From the NCBI RefSeq assembly GCF_028826105.1, contig NZ_JAQGPL010000001.1, positions 3,498,501 to 3,562,500 of the forward strand: a stretch of DNA of 64,000 bases. Reading direction: 5' to 3'. This document shows positions 34,637 to 43,484 of this stretch, piece by piece (the stretch's first letter is position 1; every line of letters begins with the position of its first letter). The notes under the pieces were generated by a model that saw only the letters and a program-made list of their open reading frames with translations, was not told the origin of the DNA and searched no databases. The translations under genes were made by a program, and so were the position numbers. This DNA comes from Paenibacillus humicola (lineage in GTDB: Bacteria; Bacillota; Bacilli; Paenibacillales; Paenibacillaceae).

Positions 34637-35074
34637 TCAGTGGTCCATCCATTGGTAATAAAGCCAATCAAACAGCGAACCTGCGACCTTGCCCAGCACC
34701 ATGGCCATCAGCAGGCCGGCGATAAACCGGCTCAGTCCCATTCTTTTCGCCAGGATCGGCAGTACGTTCATCACCTCGGTTAGCGCCGCGGCCAGCATGC
34801 CGACAAAAATCCCGTCGAACGAGCCGATAAACGCAAGCGCGGCGGCATCCGGCAGCCGCAGCCGCCAATCCAGAAAATCGGCCAACGACCAGAAAACGCC
34901 GCCGGCAATAATCGCCGTTTCGTACCAGATCGATTTGCGGTAGGCGCGGCCGATTTGCGCGAGCCGCGGCACCAGATCGAGCACGATCAGCAACGCCACC
35001 AGGCCGCTGCCGACCGCAAGCCCGCCGCCGACGCCCAGGAGAGCGACGAACGCATTTGCGGCGATGTCATGCAT
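34637..35074 (-). CDS. spoVAB: Stage V sporulation protein AB
   Basis: SpoVAB is a small membrane protein of the forespore spoVA operon, which serves dipicolinic acid uptake and release. The 145-residue product has about four membrane spans and the family pattern ALLGVGGGLAVGSGLVALLIV near its start (split across the first span), then VPRLAQIG and EVMNVLPILAKRMG. I chose the ATG at 35074, which overlaps the spoVAA stop by eight bases, because this gives the family length (about 141 in B. subtilis). It ends 15 bases before spoVAF. Confidence 0.92.
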   Translation of the reverse strand: MHDIAANAFVALLGVGGGLAVGSGLVALLIVLDLVPRLAQIGRAYRKSIWYETAIIAGGVFWSLADFLDWRLRLPDAAALAFIGSFDGIFVGMLAAALTEVMNVLPILAKRMGLSRFIAGLLMAMVLGKVAGSLFDWLYYQWMDH

Positions 35075-35762
35075 GCCCGTCACCGGCTCCGATTTCCGGC
35101 TTTTCACTTGTATTCGTTCCGTGCTTTTCCGCTCCGGCATCGTTTTTCCGCCGCATCTCGTCGGCGATGACGTATGCATTTACGTTTTCCTCATACATAT
35201 ACAGCTCGACCTCGAGCGGATTCGGCTCCTCGTTGAACCGCTTGCGGAACAAATGATTGAAGAACAGAACCATCCCGAAGCCGATGCCGAAGGAATAGGG
35301 GATCTGGAACCATAACGGATGCTCGGCTGGGCGGCCCGTCACCAGCTCGGTGATCCGGCTGTGCACCTCTTTCATGCTGACATCCGTATGGAAGTTCATA
35401 ATGGCCAGGCCCGAGCCGAAAAAAAGCAGCAGCCACGAAGCGATCAGCACCACGATCCGGGGCTTCTGCTCTTTTTCCGCCACCATCACCAGCACCTGCG
35501 GGTCGCCGAAGGACTCGACGAGCGCCTCCGGCTCGGTTTCACGGATCGCCCGCACGATTTGCAGCAGGTCGATCACGACGCGGTTGCCGTCCCGTTCGCG
35601 GTGGCGGTGCAGCACGAGCGCGTTCAGCTTACGCTCCAGGCCGGCATCGGACGCAAACAGTCTCGCCGCCTGGCTTAGCGTCACCGCTTGACCCGGCTTG
35701 ATGCCGATTCGTTTGCGCAGACGCAAATAGACGATCTTCGATTCGGCGGCATTCACGCGCAT
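35067..35762 (-). CDS. spoVAA: Stage V sporulation protein AA
   Basis: SpoVAA is the first product of the spoVA operon. The 231-residue product has a soluble N-terminal part (VYLRLRKRIGIKPGQAVTL) and two membrane segments (about 121-139 and 170-190). The reading frame is open far upstream through the repeat array, but the ATG at 35762 is the start because GGAGGAGGTGC precedes it and a sigma-G-type promoter lies 45 bases upstream. It overlaps spoVAB. The usual spoVAC, spoVAD and spoVAE genes do not follow. Confidence 0.93.
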   Translation of the reverse strand: MRVNAAESKIVYLRLRKRIGIKPGQAVTLSQAARLFASDAGLERKLNALVLHRHRERDGNRVVIDLLQIVRAIRETEPEALVESFGDPQVLVMVAEKEQKPRIVVLIASWLLLFFGSGLAIMNFHTDVSMKEVHSRITELVTGRPAEHPLWFQIPYSFGIGFGMVLFFNHLFRKRFNEEPNPLEVELYMYEENVNAYVIADEMRRKNDAGAEKHGTNTSEKPEIGAGDGHA

Positions 35763-35806
35763 GCACCTCCTCCGTTTACCGTCAGCGCTGCCGGTCGATT
35801 CCCTTT

Positions 35807-35835
35807 TAGTATGATTCCTGGGCGGAAAGGTATAC
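35807..35835 (-). promoter_or_regulatory. Sigma-G type promoter of spoVAA
   Basis: On the minus strand GTATA and CATACTA are separated by 17 bases, a close match to forespore sigma-G promoters. This agrees with the known control of spoVA in Bacillus. The repeat array begins five or six bases upstream. Confidence 0.65.
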
Positions 35836-35840
35836 AAAGG

Positions 35841-36690
35841 CTTTCGACCTCTCCCAAACCCTCTCCTCCAGAGCTTTCGACCTCTCCCAAACCCTCTCCT
35901 CCAGGAGAGGGCCCCAAGGGCTCCGCCCTCTGGACACCCGAAATGGGCGTACCTTCTCCGCGGCCGGCCTTGATGCTCCTTTCGAGTGAACCCCGCTTTT
36001 GTCCGCTTTCGCGAACAAAGCTCCACTTTGGGAGCTCCGTCCGTTGCGTTTTGCCTCCGTCTCTGTGACCGCCCCTCCGAGTATTGTGCCCGCTCTTGTC
36101 CGCTTTCGCGGACAAAGCTTTGCTTTTGGCGGTCATTGCGGAGATCTTTCGACCTCTCCCAAACCCTCTCCTCCAGGAGATGGCCCCAAGGGCTCCGCCC
36201 TCTGGACACCCGAAATGGGCGTGCCTTCTCCGCGGCCGGCCTTGATGCTCCTTTCGAGTGAACCCCGCTTTTGTCCGCTTTCGCGAACAAAGCTCCACTT
36301 TGGGAGCTCCGTCCGCTGCGTTTTGCCTCCGTCTCTGTGACCGCCGCTTCGAGAATTTTGCCCGCTCTTGTCCGCTTTCGCGGACAAAGCTTTGCTTTTG
36401 GCGGTCATTGCGGAGAGCTTTCGACCTCTCCCAAACCCTCTCCTCCAGGAGAGGGCCCCAAGGGCTCCGCCCTCTGGACACCCGAAATGGGCGTGCCTTC
36501 TCCGCGGCCGGCCTTGATGCTCCTTTCGAGTGAACCCGCTTTTGTCCGCATTCGCGAACAAAGCTCCACTTTGGGAGCTCCGTCCGCTGCGTTTGCCTCC
36601 GTCTCTGTGACCGCCCCTCCGAGTATTGTGCCCGCTCTTGTCCGCTTTCGCGGACAAAGCTTTGCTTTTGGCGGTCTCTGCAGCTTTCTT
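35841..36690. repeat. Array of three 272-bp tandem repeats
   Basis: The unit begins CTTTCGACCTCTCCCAAACC and recurs at 35874, 36146 and 36418 (272-base period), with a 33-base partial copy at 35841. The third copy has lost single bases. Each unit holds CTCTCCTCCAGGAGAG, GGGCTCCGCCC, two hairpins of the form TTGTCCGC-TTTC-GCGGACAA (one with a mismatch) and a GCTCC/GGAGC stem. It is stop-poor in the minus frames, so long spurious frames cross it. It occupies most of the gene-free 35763-36871 between sigF and spoVAA. Confidence 0.9.
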
Positions 36691-36817
36691 ATTGCGATCG
36701 ACAAAATCGCATGGGGATAAAATGCGTTTTTTCCATAACAAGGATTTTAATGCGAAAAACGCTCCGCTTCACTCGAGAGTCGCACACTCCCCGGTTGCGG
36801 CTGTTTCCTTCCGAAAA

Positions 36818-36862
36818 CAGCAAAACGGCCTGCAAGGTTTATCCTTGACAGGCCGTTTTGGG
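36818..36862 (-). terminator. Terminator of the spoIIA operon
   Basis: AAACGGCCTG and CAGGCCGTTT form a long stem with an inner CAAGG/CCTTG, then TTTTGCTGTTTT on the minus strand, ten bases after sigF. Confidence 0.8.
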
Positions 36863-36871
36863 GGAGACGTC

Positions 36872-37627
36872 CTACTGGGCGATCTGGTCCCGAATCGATT
36901 GCAGTATTTTTTTCTCGAGGCGCGATACCTGCACCTGTGAAATGCCGAGCCGAGCGGCAACCTCCGACTGCGTCTGGTCGCGGTAATAGCGCAGGTAGAC
37001 GATGAGACGCTCGCGTTCCGACAATCCGCCGATCGCTTCGTTCAGCGCCAGCTTGTCGAACCAGCGCTCCTGGGAATCGTCGGCGATCTGGTCCATCAGC
37101 GTGATCGGGTCGCCGTCGTTTTCGAATACCGTCTCGTGAATCGACGTCGGCGGCTTGTTCGCCTCCTGGGCGAATACGACGTCCTCCGGGGTGATGCCGA
37201 GCTTGTCGGCTACCTCTTTGATCGTCGGCAGCCGCCCGAGCACCTTGGACAGCTCGTCCTTGGTTTTGCGCACCTTGTTGGCCGTCTCCTTCAGCGAGCG
37301 GCTGACCTTGAGCGTACCGTCGTCCCTCAGAAACCGCTGGATTTCTCCGATAATCATCGGCACCGCGTACGTCGAAAATTTGACGTCGTACGACAGGTCG
37401 AACTTATCGACCGATTTCAGCAGCCCGATGCATCCGATTTGAAACAAATCCTCCGGTTCGTACCCGCGGCCCATAAACCGCTGCACGACGGACCAGACAA
37501 GCCGGATATTGCACTGCACTAACGTGTCGCGCGCCACCGTATCGCCGGATTGGCTGAGCGCGATGAGCCGCTTCACCTCGGAATCGTCCAAAAACGGTTG
37601 CGCCGTTTGTTTCAAATCGACTTCCAT
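36872..37627 (-). CDS. sigF: RNA polymerase sporulation sigma factor SigF
   Basis: Sigma-F is the first forespore-specific sigma factor, held inactive by SpoIIAB until SpoIIAA frees it. The 251-residue product has sigma regions 2 (EDLFQIGCIGLLKSVDKFD, FSTYAVPMIIGEIQRFLRDDG), 3 (GRLPTIKEVADKLGI) and 4 (LSERERLIVYLRYYRDQTQSEVAARLGISQVQVSRLE, a helix-turn-helix). Length matches B. subtilis SigF (255). It lies 19 bases after spoIIAB and ends the three-gene spoIIA operon. Confidence 0.96.
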   Translation of the reverse strand: MEVDLKQTAQPFLDDSEVKRLIALSQSGDTVARDTLVQCNIRLVWSVVQRFMGRGYEPEDLFQIGCIGLLKSVDKFDLSYDVKFSTYAVPMIIGEIQRFLRDDGTLKVSRSLKETANKVRKTKDELSKVLGRLPTIKEVADKLGITPEDVVFAQEANKPPTSIHETVFENDGDPITLMDQIADDSQERWFDKLALNEAIGGLSERERLIVYLRYYRDQTQSEVAARLGISQVQVSRLEKKILQSIRDQIAQ

Positions 37628-37646
37628 GCGGTCAACCCCTATGCGC

Positions 37647-38093
37647 CTAATTGAACAGCGCCTTTTTCGATTCGATTCGCTTCGTCATCGCAATGGATGT
37701 ACCCTTGCCGGGCTCGCTGTACACTTCGAAGCCGTCCATGAAATTTTCCATGATCGTAAAGCCCATCCCCGAGCGCTCCAGCTCCGGCTTGGACGTGTAA
37801 AGCGGCTGGCGCGCCAGCTCCAGATCTTCGATCCCGTCGCCGTTATCCTTGACGACAATCCGCACCACGCCGCCGCTGATCGACGCCTCGACCGTCACTT
37901 TGCCGGTTTCGTTACCGTCGTAGCCGTGGATGATCGCATTGGTGACCGCCTCGGAGACGGCCGTCTTCAAATCGTTCAGCTCCTCCATCGTCGGATCGAG
38001 CTGCGAGACGAAAGCAGCCACAGCGACGCGCGCGAACGCCTCGTTTTCCGAACGGGCGGAAAAGGTCAGCGTCATCTCATTCGTTCCGCTCAT
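37647..38093 (-). CDS. spoIIAB: Anti-sigma-F factor / serine kinase SpoIIAB
   Basis: SpoIIAB binds and blocks sigma-F and phosphorylates SpoIIAA. The 148-residue product is a GHKL kinase with the N-box [14 protein letters not shown] (about 46-59), the G1 box [11 protein letters not shown] and the G2 part [16 protein letters not shown]. The ATG at 38093 overlaps the spoIIAA stop as ATGA, and the length equals the Bacillus protein (146). It acts in the cytoplasm of both compartments before septation. Confidence 0.96.
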   Translation of the reverse strand: MSGTNEMTLTFSARSENEAFARVAVAAFVSQLDPTMEELNDLKTAVSEAVTNAIIHGYDGNETGKVTVEASISGGVVRIVVKDNGDGIEDLELARQPLYTSKPELERSGMGFTIMENFMDGFEVYSEPGKGTSIAMTKRIESKKALFN

Positions 38094-38443
38094 GAAACGA
38101 CCTCCAGACTTGTGAGCGCTAACCGCTCGTTTTCGTGAATCGGCAATATTTTGAACAGCCCCGAAAGCTCGAACAGCCGGTATACGGCCGGATTGACGTC
38201 GCATACAACCATTTTGCCGCCCTTCGCCTTCAGCTGCTTGTACCGGCCGAGTATGACGCCGAGACCGGAGCTGTCCATAAACTGGAGGTCCTTCAAGCTC
38301 AGAATGACATGATCGCTGTTGCCCCGCAAAATCGCTTCCTCCATCTTGAAGCGGACGGAATCCGCCGTATGATGGTCCAGCTCGCCGCGCAGCCTGACGA
38401 TCAGCACGTTCCGGTGATGCGATAGTTCAACCTGCAAACTCAT
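38090..38443 (-). CDS. spoIIAA: Anti-anti-sigma factor SpoIIAA
   Basis: When dephosphorylated by SpoIIE, SpoIIAA displaces sigma-F from SpoIIAB in the forespore. The 117-residue STAS-domain product carries GELDHHTAD and the phosphorylated serine in [15 protein letters not shown] (about Ser58). The ATG at 38443 gives the normal length (117 in B. subtilis); AAAGGAG lies 11 bases ahead. It is first in the spoIIA operon, with a sigma-H-like promoter about 60 bases upstream. Confidence 0.96.
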   Translation of the reverse strand: MSLQVELSHHRNVLIVRLRGELDHHTADSVRFKMEEAILRGNSDHVILSLKDLQFMDSSGLGVILGRYKQLKAKGGKMVVCDVNPAVYRLFELSGLFKILPIHENERLALTSLEVVS

Positions 38444-38500
38444 GACCTCGTTCACTCCTTTGCGTGCACTTAAGAGGATCAGCTTGGTGTTGAACAAGCA

Positions 38501-38529
38501 TTTCTACGGAACGGCCTTCGTTTCCTGCC
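38501..38529 (-). promoter_or_regulatory. Candidate sigma-H promoter of spoIIA
   Basis: On the minus strand GCAGGAAAC and GTAGAAA are separated by 12 bases, one mismatch from the sigma-H pattern RNAGGAWWW-N11-12-RNNGAAT. Sigma-H with Spo0A drives spoIIA in Bacillus; no clear Spo0A box is seen. Confidence 0.45.
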
Positions 38530-38691
38530 GGGCGACAAAACTAGAAGCAGAGCGCTATGAGCTGACAAAAAGCGCTAAAGCGCGCCGTTCTGTTTATTCG
38601 GCGGGCAAGCGGGGCTTTGCCGGCATACGGTCCGTTCATGAAAGACCGCCCGGCGCAGCCCGTCCGCAACGAAGCGAAATGTAAGCCGGCT

Positions 38692-39876
38692 TTACGAGAA
38701 CAGGCTTCCGCAGGTCCGTTTGAACAGCTTCCACCAGCCGGCCCGAGCCACCGACTGCGGAGCGTCCACGGCGAATTCGGTCAGCGGCTTGTCCCCTTGA
38801 TAGACGATCATTTTGCCGATCGGCATATTGACCGTCACCGGCGCTTTGAGCGAATTCAGCTGCAGCTCATAGCGGATATCCTTGACCGGCGTGCCTTTTT
38901 TCAGCAGCACGCTGTACGGGTGCTTCGCCGTCAGCTTGAGCTCCGGCACGACGCCTTTCTCGACTTTGACGGTACCCATTACATCGCCTTTTTTGAAAAT
39001 GGTATGGTTCATATACTGCGCGAACGAATAGTCGAGCATCCGCGAAACCTCGGCGTTGCGCGTTTTGGTGTTCGGCTCGCCCATAACGACGGCAATGACG
39101 CGAAGGCCGTCGCGCAGCGCGGTTGCCGTCAGGCAAAATTTCGCCTCGCTCGTAAAGCCCGTTTTCAGGCCGTCGGCGCCGCTGTAGAAGCGGACGAGCT
39201 TGTTCGTGTTGACGAGCCAGAACGGCTTCTCGCTCGATTTGCGCAGGTAATCCTGGTACATCCCGGTATACTTCGTAATCTCCGGATGCTTGAGCAGCTC
39301 GCGGGACATGACCGCGATGTCGTAAGCGGACGAGTAATGATTTTCAGCCGGAAGCCCGTTCGCATTCGCGAAATGGGTATTTTTCAGCCCGAGCTCGGCG
39401 GCGCGCTTGTTCATCATGTCGACAAACGACGACTCGGTGCCGGCGATTTTCTCCGCCATGGCGACCGAAGCATCGTTCCCCGATGCCAGCGCGATGCCCT
39501 TCAGCATCTCGTCGACCGTCATCTCTTCGCCCGGTTCGAGAAAGATTTGCGACCCGCCCATCGATGCCGCATATTCGCTTGTCAGCACCTTGTCGGACAG
39601 CTTGAGCCGGCCTTCGTCGAGCGCCTCCATTACGAGCAGCATCGTCATCACCTTCGTAATGCTGGCCGGCGGAAGCTTCTCATGGCTGTTTTTCTCGTAA
39701 ATGATCGTCCCGCTGTCCGCATCCATCAGAATGGCCGAGCGCGCGGACTGCGCCAGGTCGTTCTGCCCGGGAGACGGCGCCGGTGCCGGTTCCTTGGCGT
39801 AAGCGGCGGCTGGCCCGCCGAATATCATCGCGGATATGCAGCTGATCAGGAGCAGCTGTTTGCAGTTGCGGTTCAT
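38692..39876 (-). CDS. dacF: D-alanyl-D-alanine carboxypeptidase DacF
   Basis: DacF is a low-molecular-weight penicillin-binding protein of the forespore that limits cross-linking in spore peptidoglycan. The 394-residue product has a signal peptide (hydrophobic about 8-26, cleavage near AYA) and the motifs SITK (Ser72, Lys75), SGN (132-134) and LKTG. A C-terminal beta domain and an amphipathic end follow. It lies upstream of the spoIIA operon, as in B. subtilis. It differs clearly from dacB in this window, so the two are paralogues with separate roles. Confidence 0.93.
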   Translation of the reverse strand: MNRNCKQLLLISCISAMIFGGPAAAYAKEPAPAPSPGQNDLAQSARSAILMDADSGTIIYEKNSHEKLPPASITKVMTMLLVMEALDEGRLKLSDKVLTSEYAASMGGSQIFLEPGEEMTVDEMLKGIALASGNDASVAMAEKIAGTESSFVDMMNKRAAELGLKNTHFANANGLPAENHYSSAYDIAVMSRELLKHPEITKYTGMYQDYLRKSSEKPFWLVNTNKLVRFYSGADGLKTGFTSEAKFCLTATALRDGLRVIAVVMGEPNTKTRNAEVSRMLDYSFAQYMNHTIFKKGDVMGTVKVEKGVVPELKLTAKHPYSVLLKKGTPVKDIRYELQLNSLKAPVTVNMPIGKMIVYQGDKPLTEFAVDAPQSVARAGWWKLFKRTCGSLFS

Positions 39877-40120
39877 TGTTGTCGTTCTCCCTCCAAAATG
39901 ATGCCTGAGCGGCGCTCGCGCATCCGCCGGTTCGGCTAAATTCTCCTCATCAGTGTGGACCGTTAATGGCTAAATTATTCCAGCCGATGCATAATTCGCC
40001 GGATGAGCGGGAGGCTGCGGCAAGCCTCCGGACCTGATATAATGAATCTGTTTCCCTTGGACTTAAAATCCTGGCGGCGCGGCGGGAGACGCACACTACC
40101 GATTCATCCGTCCGCTCGGT

Positions 40121-40154
40121 AGAGGTTCGCAATCTCCCTCTCAAAAAAACTACG
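40121..40154 (+). ncRNA. PreQ1-I riboswitch
   Basis: AGAGGTTCGC-AATCTCCCTCT-CAAAAAAACTA matches the class I preQ1 aptamer: the AGAGG/CCTCT stem, the UUCGCA-type loop and the A-rich tail that forms the pseudoknot. The AAGGAG site of queF begins about 12 bases later, so it likely controls translation. A TATAAT lies at 40038-40043. The stretch 39877-40174 holds this leader and no gene. Confidence 0.88.
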
Positions 40155-40174
40155 AAACGTAAGGAGACAGACAC

Positions 40175-40675
40175 ATGACGACAGGCAGAAAAAAAGAAGA
40201 TTTGGACCGGCTTACGCTGCTCGGCAGCCAGGGGACGGCGTATACGTTCACCTACGATCCCGGCGTGCTCGAGACGTTCGACAACAAGCATCCGTACCGC
40301 GATTATTTCGTCAAATTCAATTGCCCGGAATTTACAAGCCTGTGCCCGATGACCGGGCAGCCCGATTTTGGAACGATGTACATTAGCTACATTCCGGATG
40401 TCAAAATGGTGGAGAGCAAGTCGCTGAAGCTGTATTTGTTCAGCTTTCGCAATCATGGGGATTTTCACGAGGACTGCGTCAATATCATCATGAACGACCT
40501 GATTGGACTCTTGGCACCCCGCTATATCGAGGTTTGGGGCAAATTTACGCCGCGCGGGGGCATTTCGATCGATCCGTACTGCAATTACGGCAAGCCGGAC
40601 ACGAAATACGGGCGCATGGCCGAGCAGCGGCTGCTGCAGCACGATCTGTATCCCGAAAAGGTCGATAACCGTTAA
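40175..40675 (+). CDS. queF: NADPH-dependent 7-cyano-7-deazaguanine reductase
   Basis: QueF reduces the nitrile of preQ0 to the amine of preQ1, a precursor of the tRNA base queuosine. The 166-residue product is the short, unimodular form. It has the catalytic cysteine in [12 protein letters not shown] (about Cys57) and the NADPH-binding motif [20 protein letters not shown]. Directly upstream is a preQ1 riboswitch, so the enzyme's product represses it. A terminator follows; no other que gene is in the window. Confidence 0.95.
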   Translation: MTTGRKKEDLDRLTLLGSQGTAYTFTYDPGVLETFDNKHPYRDYFVKFNCPEFTSLCPMTGQPDFGTMYISYIPDVKMVESKSLKLYLFSFRNHGDFHEDCVNIIMNDLIGLLAPRYIEVWGKFTPRGGISIDPYCNYGKPDTKYGRMAEQRLLQHDLYPEKVDNR

Positions 40676-40708
40676 CCGGACGGATTATTCGGGTAATTAA
40701 AGCCAAAC

Positions 40709-40758
40709 AGGGCCTCCTGCAGCCGCCGTACTTCGGCGAGTTCAGGGGCCCTTTTTTT
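40709..40758 (+). terminator. queF terminator
   Basis: AGGGCCTCCTG pairs with CAGGGGCCCT and is followed by TTTTTTT. Confidence 0.8.
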
Positions 40759-40822
40759 CACGGGTCGGGTAACGTTTCTCTTCTCCTCCCATTATACACC
40801 ATCTGAGCCGGATAAAAACAGA

Positions 40823-40851
40823 CTGGTCTTTTCCGGCTGGCGCTCTATAAT
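40823..40851 (+). promoter_or_regulatory. Candidate promoter of the nucleotidyltransferase-like gene
   Basis: CTGGTC and a perfect TATAAT are separated by 17 bases. The -35 is weak. GTTAACATGAAC follows the -10. Confidence 0.4.
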
Positions 40852-40892
40852 GGAAAGCGTTAACATGAACGTTCAAGGGGAGGCGGCCTAAC

Positions 40893-41936
40893 ATGAAAGT
40901 GGAAGCGGCGCGAGATGCGGCGAAATCGTGGGTGGCGGAGAATGCTTGCAGGACCGAGGGATTTGTCGGGGCCTACTTCAGCGGCTCGACTGTCGACATG
41001 GACGGCAATGCGGAGCTGCCGTCCGATTCCGATGTCGATGTAATCGTCGTCCTCGACCGGGACGAGGCGCCGATGAAGCCGGGAAAATTCCGCTACGAGG
41101 GCGTTTTACTTGAGGCGACCTACTTATCCGCAAACGATCTGGCCTCGCCGGAAAAGGTGCTGGCCGACTATCATTTGGCCGGGGGCTTTCGCAGGGATAC
41201 GCTCATCGCCGATCCGTCCGGCCGGCTCAAGGAGCTGCAAACCGCCGTGTCGCGCCATTTTGCCGACAGCAAATGGGTGCGGCGCCGATGCGGGCATGCG
41301 CGCAGCCGCATCGAGCAAGGGCTGCGCGGGCTCGACGTCAATGCGCCACTGCCCGACCGGGCGATGGCGTGGCTGTTTCCGACAGGCGTGACGACGCATG
41401 TCCTGCTCGCCGCCGCGACGCGCAATCCGACCGTCCGGCTCCGCTACCTTGCCGCGCGCAAGACGCTTGAACGGTACGGGCAGTCCGGCATGTATCCGGA
41501 GCTGCTGGAGCTGCTGGGCTGCGCGCAGCTCTCCGAGGGACGCGTAGCCCAGCATTTGAGCCGGTTGGAGCAGACCTTCGATGCCGCGGCCGGTGCGGCG
41601 AAGACGCCGTTTTTCTTCAGCTCCGACATTACCGCCGCGGCGAGACCGGTCGCCATCGACGGCATCCGCATGCGGATCGCGGCCGGCGACTACCGTGAAG
41701 CGGTGTTTTGGATCGCCGCGACGTTCGCGCGCTGCCACAAAATATTGGCCGCGGACGACCCCGCACAGGACCGGGCGCTTCTTCCGGCCTTCGAGGAGCT
41801 GCTGGACGACCTCGGCGTCGCAACCGACCGCGAGCTTCACCGGCGCGCCGATGCCGTCCTCCGTTACCTCCCGAAGCTGTGGGCTTGCGCCGAGGCGATT
41901 ATAGCGGCCAATCCGGAAATACGCGTGTCCGAATAA
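40893..41936 (+). CDS. Nucleotidyltransferase-domain protein of unknown substrate
   Basis: The 347-residue product has an N-terminal polymerase-beta-like nucleotidyltransferase core: SGSTVD (about 31-36), then the acidic pair in SDSDVDVIVVLD (about 44-55), as in aminoglycoside adenylyltransferases and MNT proteins. The rest is helical and Ala/Leu/Arg-rich, similar to the helical second domain of such transferases. GGGGAGG precedes the ATG. It is transcribed alone and has its own terminator. A drug-modifying role is possible, but no resistance family can be assigned; it is not the two-part MNT/HEPN arrangement, since no HEPN gene is adjacent. Confidence 0.8.
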   Translation: MKVEAARDAAKSWVAENACRTEGFVGAYFSGSTVDMDGNAELPSDSDVDVIVVLDRDEAPMKPGKFRYEGVLLEATYLSANDLASPEKVLADYHLAGGFRRDTLIADPSGRLKELQTAVSRHFADSKWVRRRCGHARSRIEQGLRGLDVNAPLPDRAMAWLFPTGVTTHVLLAAATRNPTVRLRYLAARKTLERYGQSGMYPELLELLGCAQLSEGRVAQHLSRLEQTFDAAAGAAKTPFFFSSDITAAARPVAIDGIRMRIAAGDYREAVFWIAATFARCHKILAADDPAQDRALLPAFEELLDDLGVATDRELHRRADAVLRYLPKLWACAEAIIAANPEIRVSE

Positions 41937-41982
41937 CGCCTGGAAGCAGCGAACGCTAGGAAGAAATGGCTTCCGGCGTTTT
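41935..41982 (+). terminator. Terminator after the nucleotidyltransferase-like gene
   Basis: AACGCCTGGAAGC pairs with GCTTCCGGCGTT with one bulge, followed by a short T run. The left arm overlaps the stop codon. Confidence 0.55.
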
Positions 41983-42110
41983 GGTCAGGCGGCAAGGACG
42001 AATTTCTTTCCCAAGAACAAACAGGAAGGTCCTATCGACGAAGCAGCAATCGGCAAAGCCCGGATGCTCCGGAGCTTTGCCGACCGACGGCCGAACAGCT
42101 GAACTGGACT

Positions 42111-43445
42111 TCAAACGAAACGCTGCGTTCCTTCCGCCGTCACGACTGACAGCAGCAGCGGCCCCGGCTCCGGCGGTTCGCCGCCCAACTCGCAGGCTTC
42201 GAGCACCATCGCCGCGATGCTGCGCGTCTCTGCGTCTTCCCGGCGCGCGTGAAGCAGCGCGATTTCGTCGCCGGATTCCACCCTGCCGCCAAGTTTGACT
42301 TTCAGCGTTAAGCCAACCGCATAATCGATCGCCGCATCTTTCGTCTCGCGTCCGGCGCCGAGCTGCATCGCAGCCAGCCCCAAGCGCTCGGCGTCGATCC
42401 GGCGGATATACCCGCTGCGCTCGGCCCTAACCGGAACGACGGCCGGCGCCTGCGGCAGCAGTTCCTCCGGCCGGTCCGCCACCGCCGGATCGCCGCCCTG
42501 AGCGGCGACGAAACGGCGAAACTTCTCCAACGCTTCCCCGGAAGCCAGCCGCTCTCGGACCGATGCTTCGGCATCCTCCAGCCGCTCCGCTTTGCCGCCC
42601 AGCAGCACCATATACGCGGCGAGCTTAACGCACAGCTCCGTCAAATCGGCGGGCCCTCGGCCTTTCAGTGTTTCAATCGCCTCCGCAACCTCCACCGCAT
42701 TACCGATCGCAAAGCCAAGCGGCTGATCCATGTCGCTGATGAGCGCAGCCGTCCGCCGGCCGACCTGCGTACCGATCTCGACCATCGCCTTGGCCAGCCG
42801 CTCGGAATCGTCCAGCGTCTTCATGAACGCACCACTGCCCGTCTTCACGTCAAGCACGATCGCATCCGCGCCGGCGGCGATTTTCTTGCTCATGACCGAG
42901 CTGGCGATGAGTGGAATCGATTCCACAGTAGCCGTTACGTCGCGGAGCGCATAGAGCTTCTTGTCGGCAGGCGTCACATTGCCGCTCTGCCCGATGACGG
43001 CAAGCCCGATCTCGTTCACCTGGCGGAAAAAACGATCCGGCTCCAGCTCCGTTTGGAAGTCCGGGATCGATTCGAGCTTGTCGATCGTACCGCCCGTATG
43101 TCCGAGCCCGCGGCCCGACATTTTTGCGACGGGAACGCCGCACGCTGCGACAAGCGGTGCGACAATTAACGTCGTTTTGTCGCCGACGCCTCCGGTCGAA
43201 TGCTTGTCGACTTTGACGCCTTGAATCGGCGATAAATCGACCTGATCCCCCGAACGCGCCATGGCGAGTGTCAAGGAAGCGGTCTCCTCCGCCGTCATGC
43301 CGGTAAAATAAACGGCCATCGCCCATGCCGACATTTGATAGTCCGGGATGCCGCCCCGGCAGTAACCGTCTACAAGAAAGGACAGCTCATCGTCCGTCAG
43401 CTGTCCGCCGTTTCTTTTCTTCTGTATGAGATCGACCGTCCGCAT
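42111..43445 (-). CDS. pdp: Pyrimidine-nucleoside phosphorylase
   Basis: This enzyme splits uridine, deoxyuridine or thymidine with phosphate to base and pentose 1-phosphate. The 444-residue product has the family signature [17 protein letters not shown] (about 115-131), the phosphate-binding [10 protein letters not shown] (about 81-90) and the catalytic [20 protein letters not shown]. Its product, deoxyribose or ribose 1-phosphate, feeds the phosphopentomutase deoB encoded nearby. It is the left member of a salvage group with punA and deoB, interrupted by a small Spo0E-like gene. Confidence 0.95.
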   Translation of the reverse strand: MRTVDLIQKKRNGGQLTDDELSFLVDGYCRGGIPDYQMSAWAMAVYFTGMTAEETASLTLAMARSGDQVDLSPIQGVKVDKHSTGGVGDKTTLIVAPLVAACGVPVAKMSGRGLGHTGGTIDKLESIPDFQTELEPDRFFRQVNEIGLAVIGQSGNVTPADKKLYALRDVTATVESIPLIASSVMSKKIAAGADAIVLDVKTGSGAFMKTLDDSERLAKAMVEIGTQVGRRTAALISDMDQPLGFAIGNAVEVAEAIETLKGRGPADLTELCVKLAAYMVLLGGKAERLEDAEASVRERLASGEALEKFRRFVAAQGGDPAVADRPEELLPQAPAVVPVRAERSGYIRRIDAERLGLAAMQLGAGRETKDAAIDYAVGLTLKVKLGGRVESGDEIALLHARREDAETRSIAAMVLEACELGGEPPEPGPLLLSVVTAEGTQRFV

Positions 43446-43484
43446 GTGAATGCCTCCGTCTGTATTCGCTAGTAAGGTGCGGTG

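Noticed and set aside
35841..36690. CRISPR array
   Set aside because: The units are 272 bp and contiguous, without short repeats separated by unique spacers, and no cas gene is near.
35753..36741. Long minus-strand frames through the 272-bp repeats
   Set aside because: The same peptide segments recur because the DNA repeats; there are no ribosome sites, and the spoVAA start lies downstream at 35762.
42047..42085. Stem TCGGCAAAGC/GCTTTGCCGA as the pdp terminator
   Set aside because: The stem is good, but no T run follows on the minus strand, so termination cannot be supported.
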